The notes: generated by a model from the sequence alone, not told the origin. Numbered from the stretch's first letter, positions 43,878 to 53,181 are shown. The stretch: 64,000 bases of DNA from Acinetobacter terrae (GCF_013004375.1 NZ_JABERI010000041.1:62001-126000), one strand, 5' to 3'. Made by a program: numbers and translations.

Positions 43878-46004
43878 ATGGACAATAAATCGAACAAAAG
43901 TGAAGTGGCAGGCACTGATACTTTAGATAAACAAAATCAAAGCGTAAAAAACCAACAGTTAGATGCTTTCCGTAGTGATGCCACTGATCAAGCACTGACG
44001 ACCAATCAGGGGGTAAAAATTGCTGATAATCAAAATAGCTTAAGGGCTGGAGTTCGAGGTTCAACCTTATTAGAAGATTTCATACTCAGGGAAAAAATCA
44101 CCCATTTTGATCACGAACGTATACCAGAGCGAATTGTGCATGCGCGTGGTGTGGGTGCACACGGTTATTTTCAAGCTTATCCGGGAAATGAAAAATATAC
44201 CAAAGCCGGCTTTCTGACTGATCCTGATATTGAAACGCCAATTTTTGTACGTTTTTCGACAGTTCAAGGACCACGCGGTTCGGCAGATACGGTACGTGAT
44301 ATTCGTGGCTTTGCCATTAAGTTTTATACTCAGGAAGGCAATTATGATCTGGTCGGTAATAATGCACCGGTGTTTTTTGTCCAAGATGGGATTAAATTCC
44401 CCGACTTTGTCCATGCAGTCAAACCAGAACCGCATACAGAAGTACCTACAGGTGGTTCTGCCCATGATACCTTCTGGGATTTCGTTTCATTGGTTCCCGA
44501 ATCGGCTCATGCCGTGATGTGGGCGATGTCTGATCGGGCGATTCCTCGCAATCTACGTTCAATTCAAGGTTTTGGCGTACATACGTTCCGGTTGATTAAT
44601 GCCGAAGGTAAAGCCATATTTGTGAAATACCATTGGACACCAAAACAAGGTTTGAGCCAGTTGGTGTGGGATGAAGCGCAAAAATTAGCAGGGAAGGATC
44701 CAGACTTTCATCGACGTGATTTATATGATGCGATTGAAGCAGGGAATTATCCTGAATGGGAACTGGGCATCCAAATTGTACAAGAACAAGATGAAATGAA
44801 GTTTGATTTTGACTTGCTTGATCCAACCAAAATTATTCCTGAAGAACTGGTTCCTGTTACACCCATAGGAAAATTTGTACTGAATCGCAATGTCGATAAT
44901 TTCTTTGCTGAAATTGAACAAGTCGCATTTTGTCCTGGACATATTGTACCGGGAATTGATTTTACCAATGATCCACTTTTACAAGCCCGCTTATTTTCCT
45001 ATACAGATACACAGCTTAGCCGTCTGGGTGGACCTAATTTCCATCAGCTTCCGATTAATAAACCGGTTTGCCCATTTCATAATAACCAGCGAGATGCGAT
45101 GCACCAAACCACGATCCATAAAGGTCAAGCATCGTATCAACCTAACTCCATTGACAATAACTGGCCTGTAGAAACAGCACCTGCTGCAGAAAATGGCGGT
45201 TTTGAAAGCTATCAAGAACGTATTGATGGCAAGAAAATTCGTGCACGCAGTGAGTCTTTTTCTGATCATTTTTCTCATGCACGTCTGTACTATAAGAGCT
45301 TGGCGCCTCACGAACAGAAGCATGTGGTAGATGCCTATACTTTTGAGTTAAGTAAAGTGCAACGCAAACATATCCGAGAAAGGGAAGTGCAAGAAGTACT
45401 GGCGAATATTGACTTGGATTTGGCTCAACAAGTGGGTAAAAACTTGGGAATAGAAGTTCCTAATTCAGCACAAAATATGAAGTCCTCCACAGTAGAAAAA
45501 TCAGCAAAATTTACCATGCAGGCTTTTATTCCAGAAGATATTAAAGCAAGAAAAATAGCAGTATTGGTTCATGACAAGGTGAACCAAGAGAATATTGAAG
45601 CCATTCAACAATGGGCTAAAACTGAAAATGCAGTGGCTCATATACTTACTCCTATGCCTGCACCCGTTTTAAATAGTAAACAAGCGAAACTGGATTCTAA
45701 TGGAATGCAGAAAGCAGAGCCATCGATTGCTTATGATGCAGTGATTGTTGTGGATGGTGATAACTATGAAGTCGTGAAACAAGATGGTGTAACTAAACAT
45801 TATATTCTTGAAGCTTATAAGCATTTAAAACCGATTGTATTTTTAGGTGATAAGCAAAAACTACTTGATGCTCTGCAACTGGTTACGGATGAGGGTACCT
45901 TGAGTACGGACAGTTTTGCTGCAATACAGGATAAATTTAAGGATTTAATTCGTCATCATCGTATTTGGGCGAGGGGAAAAAATGCGGAAGCAATTCCTGC
46001 TTAA
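43878..46004 (+). CDS. katE: Monofunctional heme catalase, large (clade 2) type
   Basis: Converts hydrogen peroxide to water and oxygen, and is the stationary-phase type catalase. 708 residues. The catalytic His is in RIVHARGVGAHG (about His88), the Asn in GNNAPVFFVQDG (about Asn162), and the heme-ligand Tyr in RLFSYTDTQLSRLG (about Tyr375). After residue 500 comes the extra flavodoxin-like domain (KIAVLVHDKVNQENIEAIQQ in two parts) that marks the large clade. It follows the heme-oxygenase-like gene and is closed by a hairpin at 46113. Confidence 0.96.
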   Translation: MDNKSNKSEVAGTDTLDKQNQSVKNQQLDAFRSDATDQALTTNQGVKIADNQNSLRAGVRGSTLLEDFILREKITHFDHERIPERIVHARGVGAHGYFQAYPGNEKYTKAGFLTDPDIETPIFVRFSTVQGPRGSADTVRDIRGFAIKFYTQEGNYDLVGNNAPVFFVQDGIKFPDFVHAVKPEPHTEVPTGGSAHDTFWDFVSLVPESAHAVMWAMSDRAIPRNLRSIQGFGVHTFRLINAEGKAIFVKYHWTPKQGLSQLVWDEAQKLAGKDPDFHRRDLYDAIEAGNYPEWELGIQIVQEQDEMKFDFDLLDPTKIIPEELVPVTPIGKFVLNRNVDNFFAEIEQVAFCPGHIVPGIDFTNDPLLQARLFSYTDTQLSRLGGPNFHQLPINKPVCPFHNNQRDAMHQTTIHKGQASYQPNSIDNNWPVETAPAAENGGFESYQERIDGKKIRARSESFSDHFSHARLYYKSLAPHEQKHVVDAYTFELSKVQRKHIREREVQEVLANIDLDLAQQVGKNLGIEVPNSAQNMKSSTVEKSAKFTMQAFIPEDIKARKIAVLVHDKVNQENIEAIQQWAKTENAVAHILTPMPAPVLNSKQAKLDSNGMQKAEPSIAYDAVIVVDGDNYEVVKQDGVTKHYILEAYKHLKPIVFLGDKQKLLDALQLVTDEGTLSTDSFAAIQDKFKDLIRHHRIWARGKNAEAIPA

Positions 46005-46112
46005 ATGCTTAAAAAGCATCTGTTTATGATTAAGCGAATGTAGAACGAACTATCACTGAATGGGGCAACAGCAATGTTTCTCCATCCAGTGATATATCAT
46101 CATTTTAAATGT

Positions 46113-46145
46113 AAAGCATGGGATCATACTTCCATGCTTTGCATA
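46113..46145 (+). terminator. Terminator after katE
   Basis: AAAGCATGG/CCATGCTTT stem with a 10-base loop, then a weak T-tract. It is shared with the convergent ppnP gene. Confidence 0.6.
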
Positions 46146-46219
46146 ATTATTTTATTTAAATTATATAAAAATCAATAAATTAAATTAATATAATTCTTTA
46201 TTTTTATTAATGAGAAAAT

Positions 46220-46543
46220 TTAGTCCTCTAGGTGACAAATATAATCTAAGACGTCATCTGTCATAATCTTGAAACGACTATTTCTGGGGACATAAAATGA
46301 TTGTCCAGCATAATAAATCTGACCTTCTATATCATTTGCAATTTGAACATGACACTTACCTGAAATGATTTCTATACGTTCAGCTACATATGTTTCAAAG
46401 GTTAAAGGTCGTTCTGTAGGTAAAATGACGCCTAGTGTTTTTTTTATTCCATTTTTGAACTGGATCGTACGGCTAATAGATAAACCATCAAAATAAATAT
46501 TTGGTTTTTTTACTACAGAAACAAAATCGAATTGAGTTGACAT
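46220..46543 (-). CDS. ppnP: Pyrimidine/purine nucleoside phosphorylase (cupin)
   Basis: Cleaves nucleosides with phosphate to base and ribose-1-phosphate. The ATG at 46543 (MSTQFDFVSVVKKPNIYFDG) with AGGAG 8 bases upstream gives 107 residues. An upstream in-frame start would add a non-homologous 51 residues. The cupin pattern KTLGVILPTERPLTFETYVAE and FYVPRNSRFKI are typical of the YaiE/PpnP family. Slightly longer than the 94-residue E. coli protein. Convergent with katE. Confidence 0.9.
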   Translation of the reverse strand: MSTQFDFVSVVKKPNIYFDGLSISRTIQFKNGIKKTLGVILPTERPLTFETYVAERIEIISGKCHVQIANDIEGQIYYAGQSFYVPRNSRFKIMTDDVLDYICHLED

Positions 46544-47137
46544 TAAGATGCTCCTGAAAGGTATTTTTATAATAATTGAGCCCTTACAGAATATATAATG
46601 GGAATAAAAACATGTACCTAAGATATATATTTTTTTGTTTAGTTGTGTAAAATTTGTACAGTTTCTTCTTGTGCAAAAATTATACCTTTGAGACATATCA
46701 GCATTTAAAGCTTCTAATATTCTGAGGATATCTCATCATCATCCTATCTATTCCATCGAAAAAATGCATAAGCTATTTCTATTAATGAAGTGATTTTTTC
46801 CTACGAACAAATCCCTAAAACCCAATGTATAAGTCGGTTTGTGTAGTCTAAATTATTGAACACTCAGCACGCCTAGTAGCCACTTGAATGCTCGTGTAGC
46901 GAATGGATTTTCAAGTTTATTACTTCAGTCCAAAAACAACATTTTTGGCCATCAACTCATTTGAAATAACGGGACCTTTCATAAAAGTAAGGACTATTTT
47001 AAGGACTCAGATTAAATAATCTATGATTTTAATATCTTATCACTGGGTTCTAGGGACTGTGTTTTTGTAGTCATTAAGGCAGTTACAAAACATTTTTCAA
47101 ATACTCAAAAAAGAAATTTATTGACGATTTTTTTGTG
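46544..47137. other. Intergenic region, no gene seen
   Basis: About 600 bases, stop-rich in all frames. No remnant recognised. The last 60 bases hold the probable promoter and leader hairpin of the following MFS gene. Confidence 0.4.
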
Positions 47138-47203
47138 TATAATTTCGCCAAATTTAGCCTCTGTATAGTTATCGGTTTTCCGATAAGTCTACAGAGGTTT
47201 TTC
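47138..47203 (+). promoter_or_regulatory. -10 box and leader hairpin in front of the MFS gene
   Basis: A consensus TATAAT at 47138-47143 has no good -35 at 17 bases. The expected start site lies next to a long hairpin: CCTCTGTA (47158-47165) with TACAGAGG (47190-47197), and inside it TTATCGG/CCGATAA with a TTTT loop, separated by a 3x3 internal loop. TTTTT follows, then an ATG at 47205. It looks like an intrinsic terminator placed before the gene, so attenuation is possible. Confidence 0.5.
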
Positions 47204-47226
47204 TATGGAAATTATTTTGGAATGGG

Positions 47227-48450
47227 ATGCCAAAACTTTCTTACCGTGGTGGCTCACACATGTTTTCTTCCAAAACAGCACATCTAGACCATGCAACACA
47301 ACATCATGCACAGCGTCTATCCACACTGCTGTGTTTTTTCAGTCTGGGATTGAGTACCGCGGCTTGGGCTCCGCTTATTCCTTATGCGCAACAACGACTT
47401 CATCTTAATCATGCTGACTTCGGTACGTTGTTACTGAGTATAGGATTAGGTTCCATGATTGCTATGCCGGCAACAGGACTCTTAATTCAAAAAGTTGGCT
47501 GTCGTGCGGTTATATCGGTAGCAATTTTACTCTTATTACTGATTTTACCTACGTTTGCTTTGAGCAGTAGCGTGTTAATCATGTCAGTCGCTTTGTTCTT
47601 GTTTGGGACAGCTGCTGGTAGTTTAGGGGTTGCTATTAATTTACAAGCAGTCATTGTAGAAAAAAATAGTGCTAAAAGCATGATGTCTCAATTCCACGGT
47701 ATGTGCAGTTTAGGTGGTTTGGCGGGAGTAATGACGGTTACAGCATTGCTTGCGATCGGCGTATCACCACTGTTGAGTGCTTTGGTTATTTGTATTTTAC
47801 TGATGATAATCAGTTTAATTGCTGTTCCGAATAGTTTATCTGAGATTGAAAATGATAAAAAAATCAATTCTGCTGAAATACAGAATAAGCCTAGAAAATT
47901 ACCTAGCCCACTGATTCTCTTGATTGGTCTGGTCTGTTTTATTGCTTTTCTTTCAGAAGGTTCAGCCATGGACTGGAGTGGTATTTATTTAGTCAGTGAA
48001 TATGGCTTAAAACCGGCATTTGCTGGACTGGCTTATACATTTTTTGCTATCGCAATGACTGCTGGACGTTTTTCGGGTCATTACTTGCAAAAAATACTGG
48101 GTGAAAAAAATATCATTGTTTATAGTGCAATTTGCGCATCACTGGGTCTTTTCACTGTCGTCATGGCGCCACATTGGATGGTTGTGCTATTCGGTTATTC
48201 TTTACTGGGTTTAGGTTGTTCTAATATTGTACCGGTGATGTTTTCGCGTGTAGGTCGTCAAAATATCATGCCCAAAGCTGCAGCATTATCGTGTGTTTCG
48301 ACAATGGCTTATAGCGGATCTTTATTAGGGCCTGCTTTGGTGGGACTGAGCAGTGAAATGATGGGACTTACCCTTGTTTTTGGGATGATTGCTGCTCTAT
48401 TAATGCTGATTGCTTTTTTAAATCATTTTACTCAGGTCAAAACCTCTTAA
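47227..48450 (+). CDS. MFS transporter, YbjJ-like
   Basis: Inner-membrane carrier, 407 residues with about 12 hydrophobic segments. Helix 1 reads LLCFFSLGLSTAAWAPLIPY and is followed by LNHADFGTLLLSIGLGSMIA. The middle is marked by MMSQFHGMCSLGGLAG, and the second half begins FLSEGSAMDWSGIYL. These stretches fit the YbjJ/inner-membrane-protein MFS group, whose cargo is not firmly known. The start is uncertain: an ATG at 47260 (MFSSKTAHLD) is also possible. It lies between katE-ppnP and otsA with a leader hairpin of its own, convergent with otsA. Confidence 0.82.
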   Translation: MPKLSYRGGSHMFSSKTAHLDHATQHHAQRLSTLLCFFSLGLSTAAWAPLIPYAQQRLHLNHADFGTLLLSIGLGSMIAMPATGLLIQKVGCRAVISVAILLLLLILPTFALSSSVLIMSVALFLFGTAAGSLGVAINLQAVIVEKNSAKSMMSQFHGMCSLGGLAGVMTVTALLAIGVSPLLSALVICILLMIISLIAVPNSLSEIENDKKINSAEIQNKPRKLPSPLILLIGLVCFIAFLSEGSAMDWSGIYLVSEYGLKPAFAGLAYTFFAIAMTAGRFSGHYLQKILGEKNIIVYSAICASLGLFTVVMAPHWMVVLFGYSLLGLGCSNIVPVMFSRVGRQNIMPKAAALSCVSTMAYSGSLLGPALVGLSSEMMGLTLVFGMIAALLMLIAFLNHFTQVKTS

Positions 48451-48478
48451 TTTTTAATCCTTCATTTAAAAAATATAC

Positions 48479-48512
48479 AGCCGGTCTATCAGATGATATA
48501 TCGGCTTTTTTG
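48479..48512 (+). terminator. Terminator between the convergent MFS and otsA genes
   Basis: AGCCG/CGGCT outer stem with inner TATC/GATA, then six T on the plus strand. Confidence 0.65.
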
Positions 48513-48545
48513 CAGCTAAATATATAGATGACCTCATGCATATCT

Positions 48546-49979
48546 TTAATAACTGACAATTCGATTATAGGATTTTCGAAGGGGAGATTTAAAAATATGC
48601 AATACAGGAACTCGTCTAAGATCCTTTAAAAAAGCATTACGCCAGTCATTAATATCAAAACTTTTTAGACCCTGCATTAATTGTTTATAACGCTCTAAAC
48701 GTTCTGATTTTGACATGGTTAAAGCTGTCTTTAATGCCTTGATCATATCGCCACGATTTTCAGGATCGACAATAATGGCTTCTGACATTTGCTCTGCGGC
48801 ACCGGTATATTTAGAAAGAATCAGTACACCGGGATTATCAGGATTTTGTGCTGCGATAAACTCCTTTGCAACCAGATTCATGCCATCACGTAATGAATTG
48901 ACCCAACAGATATCGGACTGAAGATAAATTTTCATCAAGTCATCATGCGCTACAGTCTCATGACTACAATTGATAGGCTGCCAATTATCCTGTGAAAACT
49001 CGTGATTAATAAAGTCGACTTTTGAATCTATAAGCTCATATAAATTTTTATATGCCGGGATCTCCATGCGACATGGACAGGCGATTTGTAAATCGGTGAT
49101 GTGTTTATGATATTCAGGGTTATTTTTCAGAAACTCTTCAAAAGCATTAAAACGCTCAATCAAACCTTTGGAATAATCAATACGATCGACGCTAATAATT
49201 GTTTTTTGATCAATTAAATCCTCAAATTCAAAGATAGGGTGAGGATTCTCTTTTTTTTGTTGAGCAACTTTTTGGATAAGTTCCGGATTAATACCAATTG
49301 GATAACATTGAATAGTGATCTGGTGGTTATTATAGTTCAGCACATTGGAATGAATGACTTGAGATGCCAAAAAATGGTGACATACATCCATACATCGTTT
49401 TTGGTCATGTTCAGTCTGTAATCCGATCACATCATACTGACAAAGATCTTGAATGAGGGATGGGGCGGTCGGAAGTAAATTCCAGATATTTAAATCAGCA
49501 AAGGGGATATGTAAAAAAAATCCGATTCTATTTTGCATACCTAATTCACGACAATAATGTGCCACACTTAAAAAATGATAATCATGAACCCAAATGATAT
49601 CATCCGGATGAGAAATTTGAGAAAGCTGCTGGGCAAATAAACGATTAACTTGTTGGTAGATTTTAAATTCTTCTGGTTTATATTCTATTAAATCTGCACG
49701 ATTATGCATCGCTGGCCAAAGAGCACCATTTGCAAAGCCGCAATAATAGCCGCTATATTGTGCTTCAGTTAGAGGGCAGGTAATGTATTCCACACCTTCA
49801 TATTCAGTCGGGCTAAAATGCGGATCATGGTGATTTTCAATTTTTTCTCCATTCCAGCCTAACCAGATTCCTCCGATATCGTTCAATGCATCTTGTAGAG
49901 CTACAGCTAAGCCGCCAGCAGTGGATTTATCGGGATTGGGTAAACTCACACGATTCGATAATACAATTAATTTAGACAT
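48546..49979 (-). CDS. otsA: Trehalose-6-phosphate synthase
   Basis: Joins UDP-glucose (or ADP-glucose) and glucose-6-phosphate to trehalose-6-phosphate, the first step of trehalose synthesis for osmotic and drying protection. 477 residues, glycosyltransferase family 20. Marks: VLSNRVSLP at the start, WVHDYHFLSVAHYCRELG, RIDYSKGLIERFNAF, and WVNSLRDGMNLVAKEFIAAQ near the C-terminus. The start lies within the end of otsB (13-base overlap), so translation is coupled. It is the second gene of otsBA on the minus strand. Confidence 0.95.
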   Translation of the reverse strand: MSKLIVLSNRVSLPNPDKSTAGGLAVALQDALNDIGGIWLGWNGEKIENHHDPHFSPTEYEGVEYITCPLTEAQYSGYYCGFANGALWPAMHNRADLIEYKPEEFKIYQQVNRLFAQQLSQISHPDDIIWVHDYHFLSVAHYCRELGMQNRIGFFLHIPFADLNIWNLLPTAPSLIQDLCQYDVIGLQTEHDQKRCMDVCHHFLASQVIHSNVLNYNNHQITIQCYPIGINPELIQKVAQQKKENPHPIFEFEDLIDQKTIISVDRIDYSKGLIERFNAFEEFLKNNPEYHKHITDLQIACPCRMEIPAYKNLYELIDSKVDFINHEFSQDNWQPINCSHETVAHDDLMKIYLQSDICWVNSLRDGMNLVAKEFIAAQNPDNPGVLILSKYTGAAEQMSEAIIVDPENRGDMIKALKTALTMSKSERLERYKQLMQGLKSFDINDWRNAFLKDLRRVPVLHIFKSPLRKSYNRIVSY

Positions 49980-50815
49980 GCTTTTTCTCCATTTGATACT
50001 CCAGACTGTCTTGAAAAATGTGTTTTTAAAAATTGTGAAAATAAATCCAGAAAATGAGCGACATCTGCAAAATTTTTAAGGCGATAGTGCGCTTGGGTTT
50101 GTTCCTCTCCAACTTTTATACTGACGCCGTGATAGTGATTGATTATTTTAAAACCGGATTCATCCGTTTTATCATCTCCAATAAAAATGGGTAAAACATT
50201 GCTGAAATTAAAATGATCTAAAATCTTTTCAATTGCCCGTCCTTTATCAGCCTCCGCAGGTAATAATTCAAATACATATTTACCTTCATTAATTTTAAAT
50301 TTTGGGTACATGCATTGGATATCATGCGCAATTTTTTTTGCGATTTCAGCCAGCTCAGGATATTCACGATAATGTATAGCGACTGAATAATCTTTATTTT
50401 CAATTAATAGCTGAGGATAGGCAAGGCAAGCCTTTTGAACATTGTGTTGGAGCAAAGAAATATCAGTTTCATCAACGCATGTATTTAATTTATCTTCTTG
50501 ATCTATTTGTATTTCTAAACCATGGGTTCCTGCAATAGGTAACTGAAGAGGAGAAAATAGCTGAGATGCTACTTTTACAGAACGTCCAGTAATAGCAATA
50601 ACAGCAATGTCTAAATCTATGAGTTGCTGCAATGTTTGCAAGGTACTTTTAGGAATAAAACTTTGTGAAGGATCGATGCGAAATTCGGAAAGTGTCCCAT
50701 CTATATCAAGAAACAAACAGTATTGTTTTCCTTTAGAAAAATGATGAGAAATAAGTTGTAATACGTTTGAAGAATAAGATTCATTATTTAAAAATTGGGT
50801 GGTAGCATTACGCAT
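49967..50815 (-). CDS. otsB: Trehalose-6-phosphate phosphatase
   Basis: Removes phosphate from trehalose-6-phosphate. 282 residues, HAD superfamily. Motif I is FLDIDGTLSEF (about residues 36-46), followed by AITGRSVKVASQLF, GTHGLEIQ, and motif IV IFIGDDKTDESGF. The N-terminal 30 residues are extra relative to E. coli OtsB. It is the first gene of otsBA. No clear promoter was read, but about 430 gene-free bases lie upstream. Confidence 0.95.
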   Translation of the reverse strand: MRNATTQFLNNESYSSNVLQLISHHFSKGKQYCLFLDIDGTLSEFRIDPSQSFIPKSTLQTLQQLIDLDIAVIAITGRSVKVASQLFSPLQLPIAGTHGLEIQIDQEDKLNTCVDETDISLLQHNVQKACLAYPQLLIENKDYSVAIHYREYPELAEIAKKIAHDIQCMYPKFKINEGKYVFELLPAEADKGRAIEKILDHFNFSNVLPIFIGDDKTDESGFKIINHYHGVSIKVGEEQTQAHYRLKNFADVAHFLDLFSQFLKTHFSRQSGVSNGEKACLN

Positions 50816-51251
50816 ATTTGATATCTACTACTTATTCTGATTAATAACTAATAGCATTAAAAATTTAAATATCGCCTCAATTTATTATTAAGCCTACATA
50901 ATTTAAATAAAATTTACATATTTTCTTCTTATTTTAACTCTGTTTGTTTTTTGTTTTTATTTACATGTGCTTACCAATTTAATCAACGTGATTTATGGTT
51001 TTTTATATTAAAAAAATTAAAAACAAATCACCTTAATAAGGATGAAATTAAAGTAAATCTCATTATTTTAATCAGTGGTTTTTATCATCTAAAAACTAAA
51101 AAATACTTGTGGTAGCTAAGGCAAAAATAGCCAACTTTTTGAACTTAAAATCTTTAACTCCGATGTAATGTCCCCATATAAATATATGATCCACACATAG
51201 CGATACCCAATTGGGGGTACTGCTTGATTGCTATGGCAGGAGGTCAACGAT
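50816..51251. other. Intergenic region upstream of otsB and of a tiny plus-strand gene
   Basis: AT-rich and gene-free. Near the right end, at 51196-51235, a nested hairpin (CATAGC/GCTATG outside, TACCC/GGGTA inside) stands directly before the AGGAGG ribosome site of the tiny gene at 51252, so its folding may control translation. Confidence 0.45.
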
Positions 51252-51347
51252 ATGTTTCACTTTTTCCGTAAATTATTCTGCGTGCACACTTATGAATATT
51301 TCGAAGAAGTTGAATGTCGTAAGTGTGGCAAAACCAGACCTGATTAA
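51252..51347 (+). CDS. Tiny putative zinc-binding protein (31 residues)
   Basis: ATG to TAA, 31 residues with a perfect AGGAGG ribosome site 8 bases upstream. It has FCVHTYEYFEEVECRKCGK: a Cys/His pair and a CxxC knuckle that can bind one zinc. A relative lies at 24750. Similar CxH...CxxCGK ribbons are common in phage and plasmid small proteins. Possible nucleic-acid or protein adapter. Function unknown. Confidence 0.55.
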   Translation: MFHFFRKLFCVHTYEYFEEVECRKCGKTRPD

Positions 51348-51420
51348 TTGCAGGTATGACTTCAAATAAGAAATACTATCTTGAAATTCTTGTCGAAATT
51401 TTAAGCTTGAAACCGAGTAG

Positions 51421-51873
51421 CATAATAAAGAGCTACTATGCGATCTTGAAAGTTTAGGGGATGGTACAAAATCACCTAAATTTGAAGTGACTTATGCATA
51501 GACTGTTACCGGAACAATAGGTGTGGTGAGTAGTCATATTGCAGATCACTTTGCTGCTGATATGCCAAGTGGTGTGATTGATCGTTTTGATGTCATTACA
51601 GGGGAATGACATTGGGTGTTTGATCCGGGTAATTCAAATTCAAGCTATGGGTTGTGGAAGCACTATTTCAGCATAAAAGCATTGTTTCGAAATAAAAGTG
51701 CTTTAGATCCTGTAAAAACCTTGTAGTATTTTCCAGAAAGTTTAGACATTAAATTGCATGATGAGGGATTACAGGTCTCATCATGCAATACATTTTTTCT
51801 TGGATTAGATTCACCAGATAAGGACGTAAAATATCGATTCACTTTCCGGTCTCAAGTTGCCGGAACAGTATAA
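51421..51873 (+). pseudogene. Decayed gene with three in-frame stops
   Basis: One frame stays open for 150 codons apart from TAG, TGA and TAG (at codons about 25, 63 and 102) and ends at a TAA at 51871. The pieces read protein-like: SLGDGTKSPKFEVTYA, then TGTIGVVSSHIADHFAADMP, then HWVFDPGNSNSSYGLWKHYF, then YFPESLDIKLHDEGLQVSSC. No family recognised. No start codon with a ribosome site is left. Beginning of the gene is probably lost. Confidence 0.55.
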
Positions 51874-51949
51874 ATTGATTGCCCTGCAAGAATCACTCGC
51901 TTTTTCCTGGGTTTATCTTTGCAACTTATTATTGTTCATTTTTATTTTA

Positions 51950-52498
51950 TTAACTTGCTTTTGACCAGGTTTCAAATTCATTTTGAATTTCATCAATCAT
52001 AAAACGCTGACAGTCGAAATTCCAAAAGCTGATTACAGTCTCAGTGATCTTATAACCTTTTGGCGTTTTCTTATAGTGTGTATCGAAGCGCTCTAGCATA
52101 TCTTTTGGTACTTCACTTGACTTAAGAAGGTTGCGTGCAATCATTGCACGATACAACCAAGCATCCCATGCTGCCTGATCTTCTTTTAGAAGGAACTGCT
52201 GTGTCTCAGTGTTATAACCAATATTTAAAACATGGGGTTGTAATTTGAGGAAGCGAATGAACATTTGACGTTCAGCCTCCTTTTGTTCTGCAGTTAATTC
52301 CCCAAGCTGAATGGGCACTATAGACTTGCGACCTGAAAAGATTGGCGTAATCTCGACAGGTTCAGCGAAAGACTCTTTCAGAATTGAGCCTAAGTGAACG
52401 AAGATATTGACCAAATCCAATTCGCTTATTGTTGTTGGTTTACGGACTAACTTGTCCACTGTTTCTAATAAGTTACGTTTTGCTTGAATGTCGTTCAT
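51950..52498 (-). CDS. Unknown protein, third gene of a three-gene unit
   Basis: Not recognised. 182 residues, soluble, helical, with no signal peptide. It contains ISELDLVNIFVHLGSILKES near the N-terminus, ELTAEQKEAERQMFIRFLKL in the middle and a Trp/Phe-rich end (VISFWNFDCQRFMIDEIQNE). It lies 86 bases after the 52585 gene on the same strand, so it may be co-transcribed with the two genes upstream. Confidence 0.7.
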   Translation of the reverse strand: MNDIQAKRNLLETVDKLVRKPTTISELDLVNIFVHLGSILKESFAEPVEITPIFSGRKSIVPIQLGELTAEQKEAERQMFIRFLKLQPHVLNIGYNTETQQFLLKEDQAAWDAWLYRAMIARNLLKSSEVPKDMLERFDTHYKKTPKGYKITETVISFWNFDCQRFMIDEIQNEFETWSKAS

Positions 52499-52584
52499 AT
52501 CATACCTTTTGAAAAAATATATTTTTAGAATTGATGAAAAATAAGCTGGAAAACAAGATTCTCCAACCTTAAAAAGTCCTGTCT

Positions 52585-53181
52585 TTAAAGGAACATTTCC
52601 TCAAAATACAATGGAAGTGGTAAATAGATTTCGCCTGATTTTGTCTCGCCTAAATACAGCACGAAAATTTGAAATGTACGTTCATTAGATACATTTTGAA
52701 TATGCACAAGCTGCTCGGCAGCCTCGGAAAGATCATGCATACAAGTGGCGTATCGGGGCGATTCATAAAAGTGGGCATTGGCATGGGGTTGTCCAGGTTT
52801 GTCCGACGCTTTCGAAATATTAGCGAATGCAAATTTGTCCTCATGCCAAAAGCCAATCACAAAACCTTGAAACTTTGCTTTTTTAAAAATTTTTTGGGCT
52901 TCGTTATCGATACTCATCAAATCTAAAACAGCTTGTTCATAATTCTCTTTTTTGAAAATGACCTTGCCTGCATGGTATGAGACAGGATCATATTCATTGT
53001 TGATCTTTGTAGATCTTTTTAATGGGTCAAGCCGTATATTCTTATTTTCACCCACCACAAAAGTAATTTTATTGCTGTCATCAATGTTCGAGGCTTCATT
53101 TAAGCAGCCGTTTAAATTGGAATCTTCTACGTTTAGATGTTCGGTTGCTTGAAAGATTTTATTAAAATCGTTAATTTTCAC
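52585..53181 (-). CDS. Unknown protein, second gene of a three-gene unit
   Basis: Not recognised. 198 residues. GTG start sharing one base with the TAG stop of the gene upstream (TAGTG), which indicates translational coupling. The middle reads FQGFVIGFWHEDKFAFANIS and HANAHFYESPRYATCMHDLS, and the C-terminus is hydrophobic-acidic (GEIYLPLPLYFEEMFL). No signal peptide or membrane segment. The coupling suggests a complex with the DUF4241-like protein. Confidence 0.75.
   Translation of the reverse strand: MKINDFNKIFQATEHLNVEDSNLNGCLNEASNIDDSNKITFVVGENKNIRLDPLKRSTKINNEYDPVSYHAGKVIFKKENYEQAVLDLMSIDNEAQKIFKKAKFQGFVIGFWHEDKFAFANISKASDKPGQPHANAHFYESPRYATCMHDLSEAAEQLVHIQNVSNERTFQIFVLYLGETKSGEIYLPLPLYFEEMFL

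Noticed and set aside
47121-47143. TTGACG at 47121 paired with TATAAT at 47138 as a sigma-70 promoter
   Set aside because: The spacer is only 11 bases. Only the -10 box is retained.
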